Below, one piece after another: positions 8,902-19,327 of a DNA stretch of 64,000 nt (positions are counted from its first letter, which is position 1; each line of letters starts with the position of its first letter). The stretch spans positions 26,680 to 90,679 of the forward strand of contig JABARQ010000028.1 in the NCBI GenBank assembly GCA_019186985.1, in the 5' to 3' direction. Both the position numbers and the translations under genes were made by a program. Source of the stretch: Prosthecobacter sp. (lineage in GTDB: Bacteria; Verrucomicrobiota; Verrucomicrobiia; Verrucomicrobiales; Verrucomicrobiaceae). The notes under the pieces are model-generated. The model searched no databases, was not told the DNA's origin, and saw nothing but the letters and a program-made list of their open reading frames with translations.

Positions 8902-9429
8902 ATGCCCGTCACTCCAGCCCGCTCCAGCCTGCGAACCATCATTCTCATGGGAGTCTGTGGTTGTGGGAAAACAGAGGTTGGCAGGCGGATGGCGGCCAGG
9001 CTTGGGGGTGTCTTTGAGGATGCAGATGATTTCCACAGCGTGGAAAACAAGGCCAAGATGAGGGAGGGCACACCGTTGACGGATGCAGACCGCCATCCCT
9101 GGTATCAAAGGCTGCGCGAGCGCATTCTGGAGATGCGATCCCTGACGCCGGTCTATGTGCTGGCCTGCTCCGCCCTGAAGGCAGACTACCGTCGACGTCT
9201 AAGGGCGGAAGACGACCTGGAGACCATCGCCTTCGTGCATCTGAAAGGTTCGCGGGAGCTGATCTTTGCCCGCATGTCCGCACGGCAGGGGCATTACATG
9301 CCGGTCAGCCTGCTGGACAGCCAGTTTGCCATCCTGGAGGAGACGCCGGACCTGGTCACCGTTTCGATTGACGCAACACCGGACGAAATTGCCGAAACTG
9401 CGATCCAGGCCGTTCATGCCACGGCCTGA
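8902..9429 (+). CDS. gntK: Gluconokinase, GntK family
   Basis: Phosphorylates D-gluconate to 6-phosphogluconate with ATP, feeding the Entner-Doudoroff or pentose phosphate route. The P-loop is GVCGCGKT (residues 17-24); the usual serines of GVSGSGKS are replaced by cysteines. The substrate-binding region DADDFHSVENKAKM with PLTDADRHPW is the family signature, and SALKADYRRRLR follows. The ATG at 8902 gives 175 residues, the usual length; a GTG at 8881 would add seven residues. No gluconate permease or dehydratase is adjacent. Confidence 0.92.
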   Translation: MPVTPARSSLRTIILMGVCGCGKTEVGRRMAARLGGVFEDADDFHSVENKAKMREGTPLTDADRHPWYQRLRERILEMRSLTPVYVLACSALKADYRRRLRAEDDLETIAFVHLKGSRELIFARMSARQGHYMPVSLLDSQFAILEETPDLVTVSIDATPDEIAETAIQAVHATA

Positions 9430-9492
9430 GGGCTGACGCATTCGGGTGGGAAAATCCCGTCTGACAGGTTCAAGGCTCCGACTGATCAAGGG

Positions 9493-12327
9493 TCAAGGCC
9501 GCGAGAAGCGGATCTCGCCTGACACCGTCTCATCGGCAGCCAGCACCGGAGGCAGCAGGAAGAAGCCACGACCTATGATGCCTGGGGCCTCGGCGGCCGT
9601 GGGCTGCCGGAGCACGCCCGAAAAGCTCAGCTTACGGGGCTTTGCCTCCTTCTTGAGGGTGCATTCACCGGCAAAGACACCCGTGGCGGTGTTGAGGGAG
9701 GTGATCTTCCAACCCGTCAGGTTGGCGGCATCGACGGTCACGGTCACCTTGACGGCCGGGGATTCGGTCAGTTTCAAACCCGTCGGCAGGTCTTCGGCGG
9801 AGGCGCTGGTGAAGGGGCTGTGCGCAACAAGGAAGTCGCCAGAGACGCCGAGGCGGAGGGTTTCCGACAGCACGATGGCAGGCGCGGACTTCGTGGCCTT
9901 GGCCGGTTTCCTCCAGGGATCGATCGTCAACGGGCATTTCAGCAGCGGAACGCCGGAGCGGTAGGACTTGTCGGTGCTCTTGGCAGCCTTTGCCCAGACC
10001 AGGAAGGCATTCGGACCGGATGGCACATAGTAGCGACCCGTCAGGTCGGGATGAGGCACCATGTCGATCCAGCCGGCCACATAACTGTCCTTCCTGGAGG
10101 CATAAGGCAGGATGAACAGGCGGTAGCTCACCGCATTCACGCCCGTGGTGATCGTGGGTTTCAACGAAGCCGTGACCGCCGTGCCATCAGCCAGCTTTCC
10201 GGCAAAGGCCATCACCGCCTTGGCGTCAATCTTTGCCGTGGCATGCCCTGCGCCTTCGGGAAGCAGGCCGGAGGCCGGGCTCACCGGCGTGCCCGGGGCC
10301 AGGACGGCGGCATGATCCCCGGCATAGGTGATGACAGGCTTGGCAGGGGGCACATGCAGGATGCGGCCGTCTTCACCTGAAGCGATGGTGACCGAATCGC
10401 GTTGCAGGATCAGTGACAGGTCCCTGGCCATCGTGACCGTCAGGTCCAGGGAGTAGGTTGTGCTCACCGTGCCGGTCTTCTTGACGACTGAGCAGACGCC
10501 TGAGGCAGTGGACAGCGCCGCATTGACCGTCAGCCTGCCCGAGAAGGAGAGCGCCGCCGTTTCACCGGGCACCCAGAGCTTGCCGCTGCAGCTCATGCTT
10601 TTTTCACCAGGGTGGTTTTTTTCCTCCGCAACAGCCGTGCCGACCGTCAGCTCCACCTTGGCGGCAGGAGCTTCCGTCATCGGATCTGCGGCCAGGATTT
10701 CGTAGCTGCCGGCAAAGGAGTCCACGGTGAGAAGGCCGGGCACATAGGTCAGGGCATAGTTGAGCGCCAGGCCTCCGGACAGCTTGATGGGATAGGTGCC
10801 GCCCGGGCTTTTCCAGGTCGCCGTGGTCGAAATCACCGGACGCTTCACGGTTTTCGTGTCCGGCTGCGGAAACACGGTTTCGGCCGTGTCCGTGCCACGA
10901 AAGCCCAGGTAGGAGAAGGTCAGCGGCGGGTTTTCCTGACCGATCAGCCTGCTTTTGTGATCCGCCACCACCGACAAGGGCGCCTTGGCAATGACCAGGC
11001 TGCCCTTCTTGGTGACACCACCGGAGGTCGTGGCGATGACGCTGTAAGTGCCTGCGTTGGTGGGCGGCGTCGGGCTGCCGTTGTAGGTCACGCTGAAGGT
11101 CTGCCCGCCAGGAACGCCGGCCAGGCTGACGGTCAGGGGGGTGCCCCGGTAGACCTGGCTCAGATGCCCGAGGGTCGGGGTGCTGGCGGGCGAGGTCACA
11201 TGGAAATAAGACTCCACGGGCGCTGCGGCGTCATATTCGTCATCGCCGGACTGGCTGGCGAGGACATACACCGTGCCGACAACCCCCGTGAGCGTCACCG
11301 TGCTGCCGCTGAGGACCGCAGGCCCCGAGAGGATCTGGAAGGTGACCGGCAGGCCCGAGGAAGCGGTTGCGGTCAGGTTGAAGGCCGCCTCGGTGCGGGT
11401 GCGTTGGGAGGGCTGGGGAAAGCTGATGGTCTGGGCCAGAAGCCCGAAGTCGCCAATGTTGATCGTCACCGTCGCGGTGTTGGAGTCGAGCTTTCCATCA
11501 TTGGCCTTGAACGTGAAGCTGTCCTGGCCGGTCGCGTCGGGGTTGGCCGTGTAGGAAAAGCTGCCGTCGCTGCTGAAGGTGAGCGCGCCCTTGGTCACCC
11601 CGGTCACCAGGGCAAAGGTGAGCGTGTCGAGATCGGCGTCCGTGGCGGCCACCTGATCATCGAGGGCCACGGCAACGGCGGCCCGGATCGACTTGCTCTG
11701 GGCCACCGGAGCTTGATTGGCGGTGTTCGACCTCATCTTCAGCAGTGTCGCCGAGCCGCCGCCGAGGCCGTAGTCATGGGTTTCCGGACCGATGCTGCCG
11801 GCGAACAGCTTGTCCATGTTGTCCGGCCTGACCGCCACTTCGACCGGCCCTGAAGGCGGGAGATCCTCGGAATCCGTCGGGAAGGTGGACTTCAGCCTGG
11901 CAAGGAAATACTGACTGGCCTCCGTGCGGCTGGCCCCCTTGTAAAACCACACAAAGACGGACGCGCCCCCCAGGGAGTTGACCGAGGCGCGCGTGTCATG
12001 GCTGAGACTATGTTCGAAGGCTCCCGCCGGCCCGAGGCTGGAAAGGCCAAAGAGCCCCCCCACAGGGTCAAAGGCTTCAAAGTCGGCGGCCAGGGCGGCG
12101 ATGTCGCCTGCGGCCACGGCAGCCTCGATCTGTTCATCGGAAAGGCTGGCCATGCGGCCGATGACGCCGGCGCCTTGTGACGGCCCAATCCTCACAGCCT
12201 CCTTGTCAGCGATGCCATGGACCGCGGTCGCCGCAGCATTGTAGTTTGTCAGCGTCAGGGTCGCCGCCTGAGCGTCCGCGAGCGCAAGCATCGAGACGGC
12301 GGCAGCCCAGGGAAAAAGCTTCTTCAT
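9493..12327 (-). CDS. Large secreted multi-domain surface protein (cadherin-like, Ig-like, MBG)
   Basis: A 944-residue exported protein with a cleavable signal peptide (about residues 1-21). After a unique N-terminal region there is a cadherin-like/tandem-95 module (about 205-295, with NPDATGQDSFTFKANDGK), an Ig-like segment (about 300-385), and MBG-type modules (about 390-540, GTYSVIATTSGG and related). The C-terminal 400 residues are a beta-rich region with repeated SGVL/SGRL and GRGFFLLP-like sequences seen in verrucomicrobial surface proteins. It follows the TIGR02597-like gene by 38 bases, so the two probably form an operon. Adhesion or a surface-layer role is likely by domain type but not shown. 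There is no obvious sorting signal or anchor. Confidence 0.75.
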   Translation of the reverse strand: MKKLFPWAAAVSMLALADAQAATLTLTNYNAAATAVHGIADKEAVRIGPSQGAGVIGRMASLSDEQIEAAVAAGDIAALAADFEAFDPVGGLFGLSSLGPAGAFEHSLSHDTRASVNSLGGASVFVWFYKGASRTEASQYFLARLKSTFPTDSEDLPPSGPVEVAVRPDNMDKLFAGSIGPETHDYGLGGGSATLLKMRSNTANQAPVAQSKSIRAAVAVALDDQVAATDADLDTLTFALVTGVTKGALTFSSDGSFSYTANPDATGQDSFTFKANDGKLDSNTATVTINIGDFGLLAQTISFPQPSQRTRTEAAFNLTATASSGLPVTFQILSGPAVLSGSTVTLTGVVGTVYVLASQSGDDEYDAAAPVESYFHVTSPASTPTLGHLSQVYRGTPLTVSLAGVPGGQTFSVTYNGSPTPPTNAGTYSVIATTSGGVTKKGSLVIAKAPLSVVADHKSRLIGQENPPLTFSYLGFRGTDTAETVFPQPDTKTVKRPVISTTATWKSPGGTYPIKLSGGLALNYALTYVPGLLTVDSFAGSYEILAADPMTEAPAAKVELTVGTAVAEEKNHPGEKSMSCSGKLWVPGETAALSFSGRLTVNAALSTASGVCSVVKKTGTVSTTYSLDLTVTMARDLSLILQRDSVTIASGEDGRILHVPPAKPVITYAGDHAAVLAPGTPVSPASGLLPEGAGHATAKIDAKAVMAFAGKLADGTAVTASLKPTITTGVNAVSYRLFILPYASRKDSYVAGWIDMVPHPDLTGRYYVPSGPNAFLVWAKAAKSTDKSYRSGVPLLKCPLTIDPWRKPAKATKSAPAIVLSETLRLGVSGDFLVAHSPFTSASAEDLPTGLKLTESPAVKVTVTVDAANLTGWKITSLNTATGVFAGECTLKKEAKPRKLSFSGVLRQPTAAEAPGIIGRGFFLLPPVLAADETVSGEIRFSRP

Positions 12328-12365
12328 GATGGTGCAGGATGGAAGAGGTTGGGCGCGGCCGAGGA

Positions 12366-13391
12366 TCAGAAGCTTCCCTGGTTGAGCACCAGGGTCGTCG
12401 GCGCGCCGCGACGGAGAATGATGAAGGCGCCATCAGGAAGGGCGACATCAGCCTGGCTGGTTGCGGCATCCCCCACCTTTCTCCAGCCATTGCCCGCCAG
12501 GCCACCGGTGGAGAAATAATACTGGTCATATCCGGTGCCGTTCCAGAGCAGCACCAAATCCGCCAGGGAGGAGGCGGTTCCACCGGTGAGACCTTGTTCC
12601 AGGCCGGAATTGCCCAGCTTTCTCCCCAGGCTGGAGGCTCCCGTGCCGGAGGCGTTTACCGGGCAGAGATTGGCCACATAGTTATGGCCGGTTTGCAGGG
12701 AAACCTGGGTGTTGCCCGGCTTGACCTGGCCGACCAGGAGGATGGTCTTTGCAGAACGGGCGCGAATCGCCATGCCCCCGGTGATCGGGAGCGGCACCTC
12801 GGCCATGTCGGCCGTGCCGCCGCCCTGTTTTCGCCAGCCCGTTCCCTGAGCACCGCCGCTGCAGTAGAAGTACCTGTCGAAGCTGGCACCGTTCGGAAGA
12901 AGGATCAGGTCCGACTGCTCCGGGGTTTCCGCCGACGTCAGCCCGGCGTTGTTGGTGCCGCCAAAGACATCCGCAAGCGTCCACAGCCGCCAGATTTTCA
13001 ACGAGGCGCCATCGCCCACCCCTGCGGGCACTTCTTCAGCCAGCGTCAGCTGGTTGCCTGCGGCCAGGGTTTGTGAAATGACACGGGTCACTCCCTGCCC
13101 CGATCCTGCGGACACGATTTCCACAGCATGGGTGGCCAGAGGCCCCGGACTGAACTGGCCGTCCGTAAGCGTCAGTCCGCTGCCCTGCAGAAAGACCACC
13201 TTGCGATCCGAGCCGGAGATGTTGAAAGCGGCCTGCAGCTCCATCACAGGCAGCAGGGCAAACCCCATGAAGCTGGTCTCCTCCTGAAGGTGCAGCTTCA
13301 TGAAGCCAACGATGGGTGACGTCACCTCGGCATGAACCATGTTCGCAAAACCAAGCAGGCAGCCAAGGAGTTTGGACAGAGGTCGAGTCAT
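12366..13391 (-). CDS. TIGR02597-like Verrucomicrobium paralogous-family protein
   Basis: A 341-residue secreted protein resembling the Verrucomicrobium paralogous family TIGR02597. The start at 13391 has an AGGA site eight bases upstream; an ATG at 13415 would add eight residues. After the signal peptide come the conserved opening TSPIVGFMKLHL and two repeated blocks of the form TSSLADLVLLWNG...YDQYYFSTGG..GWRKVGD. The first copy reads SDLILLPNG...FDRYFYCSGG..GTGWRKQGG. Members are numerous in V. spinosum and often sit before a large repeat protein, as here. Function is unknown; export and co-transcription with the 944-residue protein suggest a cell-surface pair. Confidence 0.75.
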   Translation of the reverse strand: MTRPLSKLLGCLLGFANMVHAEVTSPIVGFMKLHLQEETSFMGFALLPVMELQAAFNISGSDRKVVFLQGSGLTLTDGQFSPGPLATHAVEIVSAGSGQGVTRVISQTLAAGNQLTLAEEVPAGVGDGASLKIWRLWTLADVFGGTNNAGLTSAETPEQSDLILLPNGASFDRYFYCSGGAQGTGWRKQGGGTADMAEVPLPITGGMAIRARSAKTILLVGQVKPGNTQVSLQTGHNYVANLCPVNASGTGASSLGRKLGNSGLEQGLTGGTASSLADLVLLWNGTGYDQYYFSTGGLAGNGWRKVGDAATSQADVALPDGAFIILRRGAPTTLVLNQGSF

Positions 13392-13732
13392 GCAAAAGTT
13401 CCTGAAGGCCTTCATTCTACCAGATTAAACCCATGAAAGCATCTGGCGTTACATAAAAATCAGAGCCCCAGGCTACTTCCCTTCACGGCCCTGCGGTGAA
13501 ACAGCCGCCGAAAGGGCCCATGTCCAGCCGCCAATGCCCCAGGAATGTCTCAATGCACGAAGGTTCAGGCGGGGCTCAGCTCATCGTCGTGCGAGGGAAA
13601 ACCTTTCCATTCAGGCTTGAAACCTGGAACTTGGGACTTCCTTGGACCCTGGCTGCGGGTCCTTGGTCAGTCGACCTCGCTTGGCTGGCCGGACGCCAGG
13701 CTGCCTTGCTTCGCAATGACGTGTGCTTCTCA
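13392..13732. other. Gene-free stretch between the TIGR02597-like gene and upp
   Basis: About 340 bases carry no convincing gene on either strand. The part next to the TIGR02597-like start (about 13416-13475) is relatively AT-rich and probably holds its promoter. A perfect 6-bp stem (GGACCC at 13644-13649, GGGTCC at 13657-13662, 7-base loop) lies about 70 bases past the upp stop codon and could help terminate upp transcription, but has no T-run on the minus strand. A long plus-strand frame covering this region continues through the reverse complement of upp and is a shadow. Confidence 0.5.
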
Positions 13733-14359
13733 TCAGGTCGTGCCAAAGCAGCGGTCACCGGCGTCGCCCAGGCCAGGGACGATGTAGGCGTGGTCGTTGA
13801 GGCCCTCATCAATGGCGGCGGTGATGATGGGCACCTCGGGATGCGCGGCGTCCAGGGCTTCCAGGCCCTGGGGACTGCTGACGACGCACAGGAAGGTGAT
13901 GCGTTCCGCACCGGCGGCCTTCAGCTGGCTGATGGCGGTGCAGGCGCTGCCGCCCGTGGCCAGCATGGGATCAAGCACAAACACATCCGCACGGCCAAGC
14001 ACCGGCGGCAGCTTGGCATAATAGGGATGCGGCAGGGCGGTCTCCTCATCCCGGCGGATGCCGATGTGGGCCACGGTCGCCTCAGGCACGAGCGGGTGGA
14101 TGGCGTCGGAAAGGCCGAGGCCCGCACGCAGGATGGGAACCAGCACCAGGGGGCGGGCCAGCTCATGCCCCTCGGTTTCCGCGAGCGGCGTGCGGATGCT
14201 GATCACCGAAGTTTCCAGCGCCCGGCTGGCCACCGTGAAGAGGATTTCCGCGAGCCGCTGAAGATGCCAGCGGAACTTGTCCGCCGGAGTGTCGTCGCGG
14301 CGCAGCCTCGTCAGATGAACCTGGGCCAGCGGATGGGTGACGACGATGGGCTGGGACAT
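13733..14359 (-). CDS. upp: Uracil phosphoribosyltransferase
   Basis: Salvages uracil to UMP using PRPP in the cytosol. The 208-residue length from the ATG at 14359 is standard. The PRPP-binding loop VFVLDPMLATGGSA (about residues 126-139) and the C-terminal uracil-binding GDAGDRCFGT are intact; LRAGLG near residue 78 is also conserved. A TTG at 14386 overlaps the stop codon of the upstream L,D-transpeptidase gene and would add nine residues, so translational coupling is possible, but the ATG matches family starts better. No uracil permease is present nearby. Confidence 0.95.
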   Translation of the reverse strand: MSQPIVVTHPLAQVHLTRLRRDDTPADKFRWHLQRLAEILFTVASRALETSVISIRTPLAETEGHELARPLVLVPILRAGLGLSDAIHPLVPEATVAHIGIRRDEETALPHPYYAKLPPVLGRADVFVLDPMLATGGSACTAISQLKAAGAERITFLCVVSSPQGLEALDAAHPEVPIITAAIDEGLNDHAYIVPGLGDAGDRCFGTT

Positions 14360-14382
14360 GACAGGGGCGGGCGGTGGATCAA

Positions 14383-15267
14383 TCAATTTCCCGAAGGAAC
14401 CGGAGACGCAGGGGCTCCAGGCACCACCGCCGGCTTGATGACCTCCGGAGGCGATCCCGGTGCCGTGGGGCCCCCCGCAGGCACGGAAGCTGAAGGCGTG
14501 GCAGGTGTCGATGTGGCGGACGGAGGCGGGCCGTTGGGATCCCCCGGAGGCAGGGCGACGGCGGCAGCCGCAGCGGCGGCGGCTTCCTCAGCCTTCTTTT
14601 TGGCGGCGGCGAACTTCTCGGCGTTCTCCTTCGCCTTTTTTTCCGACTGCTTGAGGTAGGTTTTATAATCCGGCCCGCTGCCGGTGATCGTCACCGGCGT
14701 GCCGATGGCGGTATGCTTGAAAAGCGTGCCTGCAAACTTGGAAGGCAGGCGGATGCAGCCGTGGGAGGCGCGTCTGCCGGGACGGGGGATCGGCCCGATG
14801 TGCATGCCCACGCCATCGCCGGTGAGACGCATGAAGTAGGTCATCTTCGCCGGCTCAAACTTCCCGCCCGGAGGCAGCAGGTCACGGCCGATCTTGAAAT
14901 CGGAGTTCACCAGCTTGCCCTCGGCATCGTAGCCCTTGCCGTAGAGATTGGAGACCTTGTCCTGAATTTTTTCCAGCACCTTGAACTGACCGGTCGGGGT
15001 CGGGAAGCTCGTGATGCCCGTGGCGACGTAGGTCCAGCCCACCTGCTCTTCTCCGTGAAAGAGATAGGCCTTCTGTTCATCGACATTGATGCGGATGGAG
15101 GAGATGTCCTTGCCGTCGCCGGTCCATTCATAGAGGCCCGTCGGCTTTTTCACCGGCGGCGGCGCCGGGGGTGGCGGTGGAGGCGTGGACTTGCAGGCGG
15201 CCAGGCATAGGGCGGCGACCAGCAAAAAGCCGCGAGAAACGCAGCCTGTCATTTTTTGGGGGGACAT
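14383..15267 (-). CDS. L,D-transpeptidase (YkuD) lipoprotein
   Basis: A 294-residue peptidoglycan cross-linking or lipoprotein-attaching enzyme. A lipobox LAAC places the lipidated Cys at residue 25, followed by a proline-rich spacer. The YkuD domain (about 56-195) ends with the catalytic sequence H156-IGPI and S168-H-G-C171-I-R173. A lysine/alanine-rich segment (about 205-242) and a long Pro/Ala/Ser tail follow, which may thread through or bind the wall. The upp gene follows with at most a 4-base overlap, so they may share a transcript without sharing a pathway. Attachment to outer or inner membrane is not decided by the residues after Cys25. Confidence 0.88.
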   Translation of the reverse strand: MSPQKMTGCVSRGFLLVAALCLAACKSTPPPPPPAPPPVKKPTGLYEWTGDGKDISSIRINVDEQKAYLFHGEEQVGWTYVATGITSFPTPTGQFKVLEKIQDKVSNLYGKGYDAEGKLVNSDFKIGRDLLPPGGKFEPAKMTYFMRLTGDGVGMHIGPIPRPGRRASHGCIRLPSKFAGTLFKHTAIGTPVTITGSGPDYKTYLKQSEKKAKENAEKFAAAKKKAEEAAAAAAAAVALPPGDPNGPPPSATSTPATPSASVPAGGPTAPGSPPEVIKPAVVPGAPASPVPSGN

Positions 15268-15434
15268 GCGGCCACGATTCTAAAGCCAACCTCCGACGTG
15301 CTCAAGGCCGCACTGAGGCGGATGTCACTCCTTGGCGGCCGGGTAAAGGAGGGTTTTGAGAGAACCCTGCGCCCGGGGCGTAAAATGGAGGCTTCCCTGG
15401 ATGCCTGAAGACTGATACAACCCTCGCAACCGTC

Positions 15435-16421
15435 ATGAACACCTCTCCCCTGCCCCGCGTCAGCCGTCGTCGTTTTCTTCAGAACAGCTCCCAGACGCTG
15501 GCCGCCGGATGGCTGGGCTCCTCGCTGGCCGAGGAGGCGGCAAAGCCGAAGGCACCCGCGTCCGAGACCCTGGTTCAGCAGTTTTACGGCAGCCTGGATG
15601 AAACCCAGCGCACCGCCATCTGCCTGCCCTGGGATCATCCGCTGCGGCTCAAGGTGGACAACAACTGGCACATCCGCCCCCAGCGCATCCGCGACGTCCT
15701 CAAGGCCGACCAGCAGGACCTGGTGCGCCAGATCTTCGACAGGCTGCACAGCGAGGAATACAAGAAGGAGGTCTGGCGTCAGTTCGACCACGACAACAAG
15801 GGCGACGGCGGCTTCGCGAGCGCGTCGGTGGCGGTCTTTGGCGAGCCGGGCAGCGGTAAGTTTGAGTTTGTCCTCACCGGCCGCCACTGCACGCGCCGCT
15901 GTGACGGCGACAGCGAGGCAGGCACGGCCTTTGGCGGCCCCATCTTCTACGGTCATGCGGCCAAAGGCTTCAACGAAAAGGCCGACCACGAGGGCAACGC
16001 CTACTGGTTCCAGGCGAAGCGGGCGAACGAGGTCTTCCAGGCGCTTGACGGCAGGCAGCGCGAGCTGGCGCTGTGCGACTCCAGCCGTGACGAGGACGGC
16101 AATGACACCGTGAAGCTGACCGGCAAAACCCGCGGGCTGGACGGCATCCCGATGACCGAGCTGAGCGCGGATCAGAAGGGCCTGGTGCGCCTGGTGCTGA
16201 AGGACCTGCTGGCGCCCTTCCGCCCCGAGGACGCCGCCGAATCCATGAAGTACATCGAGGCCGGCGGCTTCGACAACCTGCACCTGGCCTACTACAAGAA
16301 CCAGGACATCGGCCAGGACGGCGTCTGGGATGTCTGGCAGGTCGAGGGGCCTAACATGGTGTGGTTCTTCCGCGGCGAGCCGCATGTGCACTGCTGGGCC
16401 CACATCAAGGAGAAGGCCTGA
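15435..16421 (+). CDS. DUF3500 protein with Tat signal
   Basis: A 328-residue exported protein beginning with a twin-arginine signal (SRRRFLQNSSQTLAAG). The rest matches DUF3500: LPWDHPLRLKVDNNWHIRPQ, a central FVLTGRHCTRRCDG with AFGGPIFYGH, and the C-terminal VWQVEGPNMVWFFRGEPHVHCW. Several conserved His, Cys and Trp residues suggest a metal or redox site, but no activity is established for the family. It lies about 50 bases before the glutathione peroxidase gene on the same strand, so they may be co-transcribed up to the terminator at 17035. Confidence 0.85.
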   Translation: MNTSPLPRVSRRRFLQNSSQTLAAGWLGSSLAEEAAKPKAPASETLVQQFYGSLDETQRTAICLPWDHPLRLKVDNNWHIRPQRIRDVLKADQQDLVRQIFDRLHSEEYKKEVWRQFDHDNKGDGGFASASVAVFGEPGSGKFEFVLTGRHCTRRCDGDSEAGTAFGGPIFYGHAAKGFNEKADHEGNAYWFQAKRANEVFQALDGRQRELALCDSSRDEDGNDTVKLTGKTRGLDGIPMTELSADQKGLVRLVLKDLLAPFRPEDAAESMKYIEAGGFDNLHLAYYKNQDIGQDGVWDVWQVEGPNMVWFFRGEPHVHCWAHIKEKA

Positions 16422-16469
16422 TAGCTTTCACACTTCAAGCTCGTCTCATCTCCCCCGTTCAACAAACCC

Positions 16470-17012
16470 ATGAAACACATCCTCCTCTCCCTCCTCTGCG
16501 TGGCAGGCCTCGCCGCCGCCGCTGAAAAATCCATCCAGGACATCCCGCTGAAGGACATCGACGGCAAGGACACCTCCCTGAAGGCCTACCAGGGCAAGGT
16601 GCTGCTCGTCGTCAACGTCGCCTCCAGGTGCGGCCTGACCAAGCAGTACACGCAGCTCCAGGCCCTGCATGAAAAGTTCAAGGACCAGGGCTTCACCGTC
16701 CTGGGCTTCCCCTGCAATGACTTCGGCGCCCAGGAACCGGGCTCAAACGAGGAGATCAAGACCTTCTGCAGCACGAAGTACAGCGTCAGCTTCCCCATGT
16801 TTGACAAGCTGCACGTCAAGGGCCCTGAGCAGCACGCGCTCTACACCGCACTGACAGGCAAGGAAGGCGCCTTCCCGGGTGATGTGAAATGGAACTTCGG
16901 CAAGTTCCTGATCGGCAAGGATGGCAAGCCGCTGCAGCGCTTCGAGCCCCGCACGACCCCGGATGATCCTGCCGTCGTGGCCGCGATCGAAAAGGCCATC
17001 GCCGCCAAGTAA
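16470..17012 (+). CDS. Glutathione peroxidase-like thiol peroxidase (exported, Cys type)
   Basis: A 180-residue peroxidase of the GPx fold with a signal peptide (about residues 1-18), hence probably periplasmic and more likely thioredoxin- than glutathione-dependent. The peroxidatic Cys is C54 in NVASRCGLT, replacing the selenocysteine of animal enzymes. The second motif is GFPCNDFGAQEPG with C82; the Gln of the usual NQFG (part of the catalytic tetrad) is Asp84 here, while the later Gln88 is present. W141 and N142 of the WNFGKFL motif are intact. It follows the DUF3500 gene and ends just before a strong hairpin terminator. Confidence 0.9.
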   Translation: MKHILLSLLCVAGLAAAAEKSIQDIPLKDIDGKDTSLKAYQGKVLLVVNVASRCGLTKQYTQLQALHEKFKDQGFTVLGFPCNDFGAQEPGSNEEIKTFCSTKYSVSFPMFDKLHVKGPEQHALYTALTGKEGAFPGDVKWNFGKFLIGKDGKPLQRFEPRTTPDDPAVVAAIEKAIAAK

Positions 17013-17034
17013 GTTCTCATCGGCTGTCGGAACC

Positions 17035-17063
17035 GGCCGTGTCCTGAGGGGCACGGCCTTTTT
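17035..17063 (+). terminator. Rho-independent terminator after the peroxidase gene
   Basis: A 10-bp stem (17035-17044 with 17049-17058, one G-T wobble) closes a 4-base loop and is followed directly by five T at 17059-17063. It starts about 22 bases after the stop codon at 17012 and is oriented to end plus-strand transcription, which separates this unit from the convergent DUF3592 gene. Confidence 0.85.
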
Positions 17064-17103
17064 CATGCCCTGGTTGAAGCATGGAAACCCCATTGCGGAA
17101 ACC

Positions 17104-17562
17104 TCAGCCTCCCGGAGGGCGGCGGGAGGTTGTGACATCGCTTCCAAGGCAAATAAAGCCTGCCACGACCATGAAGGCCCCCAGGGCCAGGGATGCCAGG
17201 TAAGGCAGCATGGCAAACCGCGTCACGCGGCTGACTCCAGGATCCGCCGGATGATAGGTCACCAGGGTTTTGCGGGAGGCCATGGCCGCCTTGTAATCGC
17301 CTGTGTCGACATCGAATGTCCGGGTGATCGGGGCGTGGCCCGCAGGCAGGTACTCGACCGCCAGCTTCAGGGACTGCCCGCCCTTGGAAAGCCTTTGCGT
17401 GGAACCGTCGATGACCCGGCCCTCAACAACCGCGGAGCTTTGTTGCAATTTTTGCTCGACCATGACAGCGGAGCCGCTGGAGGCCAGCAGCCAGAGGCCG
17501 CCTCCGAAGAGAACGACGGTGATCACGGTCTTCAGGATCTTTTCCTTCCAGAGATGGGGCAT
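17104..17562 (-). CDS. DUF3592-like membrane protein
   Basis: A 152-residue protein with a transmembrane helix near each end (about residues 10-30 and 116-138) and an extracytoplasmic beta-rich middle. The central part (VVEGRVIDGS, LAVEYLPAG, KTLVTYHPADPGVSRV) matches the DUF3592 pattern in which two helices flank a small domain. Function is unknown. It is the next gene after glpK on the same strand, about 45 bases downstream of it, so weak co-transcription is possible. Confidence 0.7.
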   Translation of the reverse strand: MPHLWKEKILKTVITVVLFGGGLWLLASSGSAVMVEQKLQQSSAVVEGRVIDGSTQRLSKGGQSLKLAVEYLPAGHAPITRTFDVDTGDYKAAMASRKTLVTYHPADPGVSRVTRFAMLPYLASLALGAFMVVAGFICLGSDVTTSRRPPGG

Positions 17563-17608
17563 GATGGGAAGGGCGCTGCTTCAGCCGGGGCGGCGGATCC
17601 ATGGAGCC

Positions 17609-19087
<1,479 letters not shown>

Positions 19088-19327
19088 GACGGCGCCGATT
19101 CTTCATATCGCCATCACCATGACAAGAGGCATTCAGGCGGTCATTGCGGGGATTTCAGATGTCCTGCGGCTGCCAGGGAGGATCAAGCGGGCCGTGCTCC
19201 TCGGGGGCAGGTGGCTCTGCCGAACCTGTTGTGCGTCAGAATTGCAGCCGACCGCCCGGATTTTGTCAATCTGGCGCACAAGATCAGGTGCCGCTGGCAA
19301 GTTGTTGAAGGCATGATTTGAAGCAGC
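19088..19327. promoter_or_regulatory. Divergent intergenic region between glpK and the NnrS-like gene
   Basis: These 240 bases separate two divergent start codons and must carry both promoters. I looked for an FNR/DNR-type palindrome (TTGAT-N4-ATCAA), which would suit an NnrS gene, and saw none. No open frame here has coding character. No specific operator can be supported. Confidence 0.35.

Noticed and set aside
10612..11853. 413-codon plus-strand frame opposite the 944-residue surface protein
   Set aside because: Shadow with Gly/Arg/Val-rich composition; the minus strand has signal peptide and ordered domains.
13496..14659. 387-codon plus-strand frame covering the intergenic stretch and upp
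   Set aside because: Mostly the reverse complement of upp and of the transpeptidase tail; the intergenic part alone shows nothing.
19088..19327. FNR/DNR box before the NnrS-like gene
   Set aside because: No TTGAT-N4-ATCAA or close variant is present.
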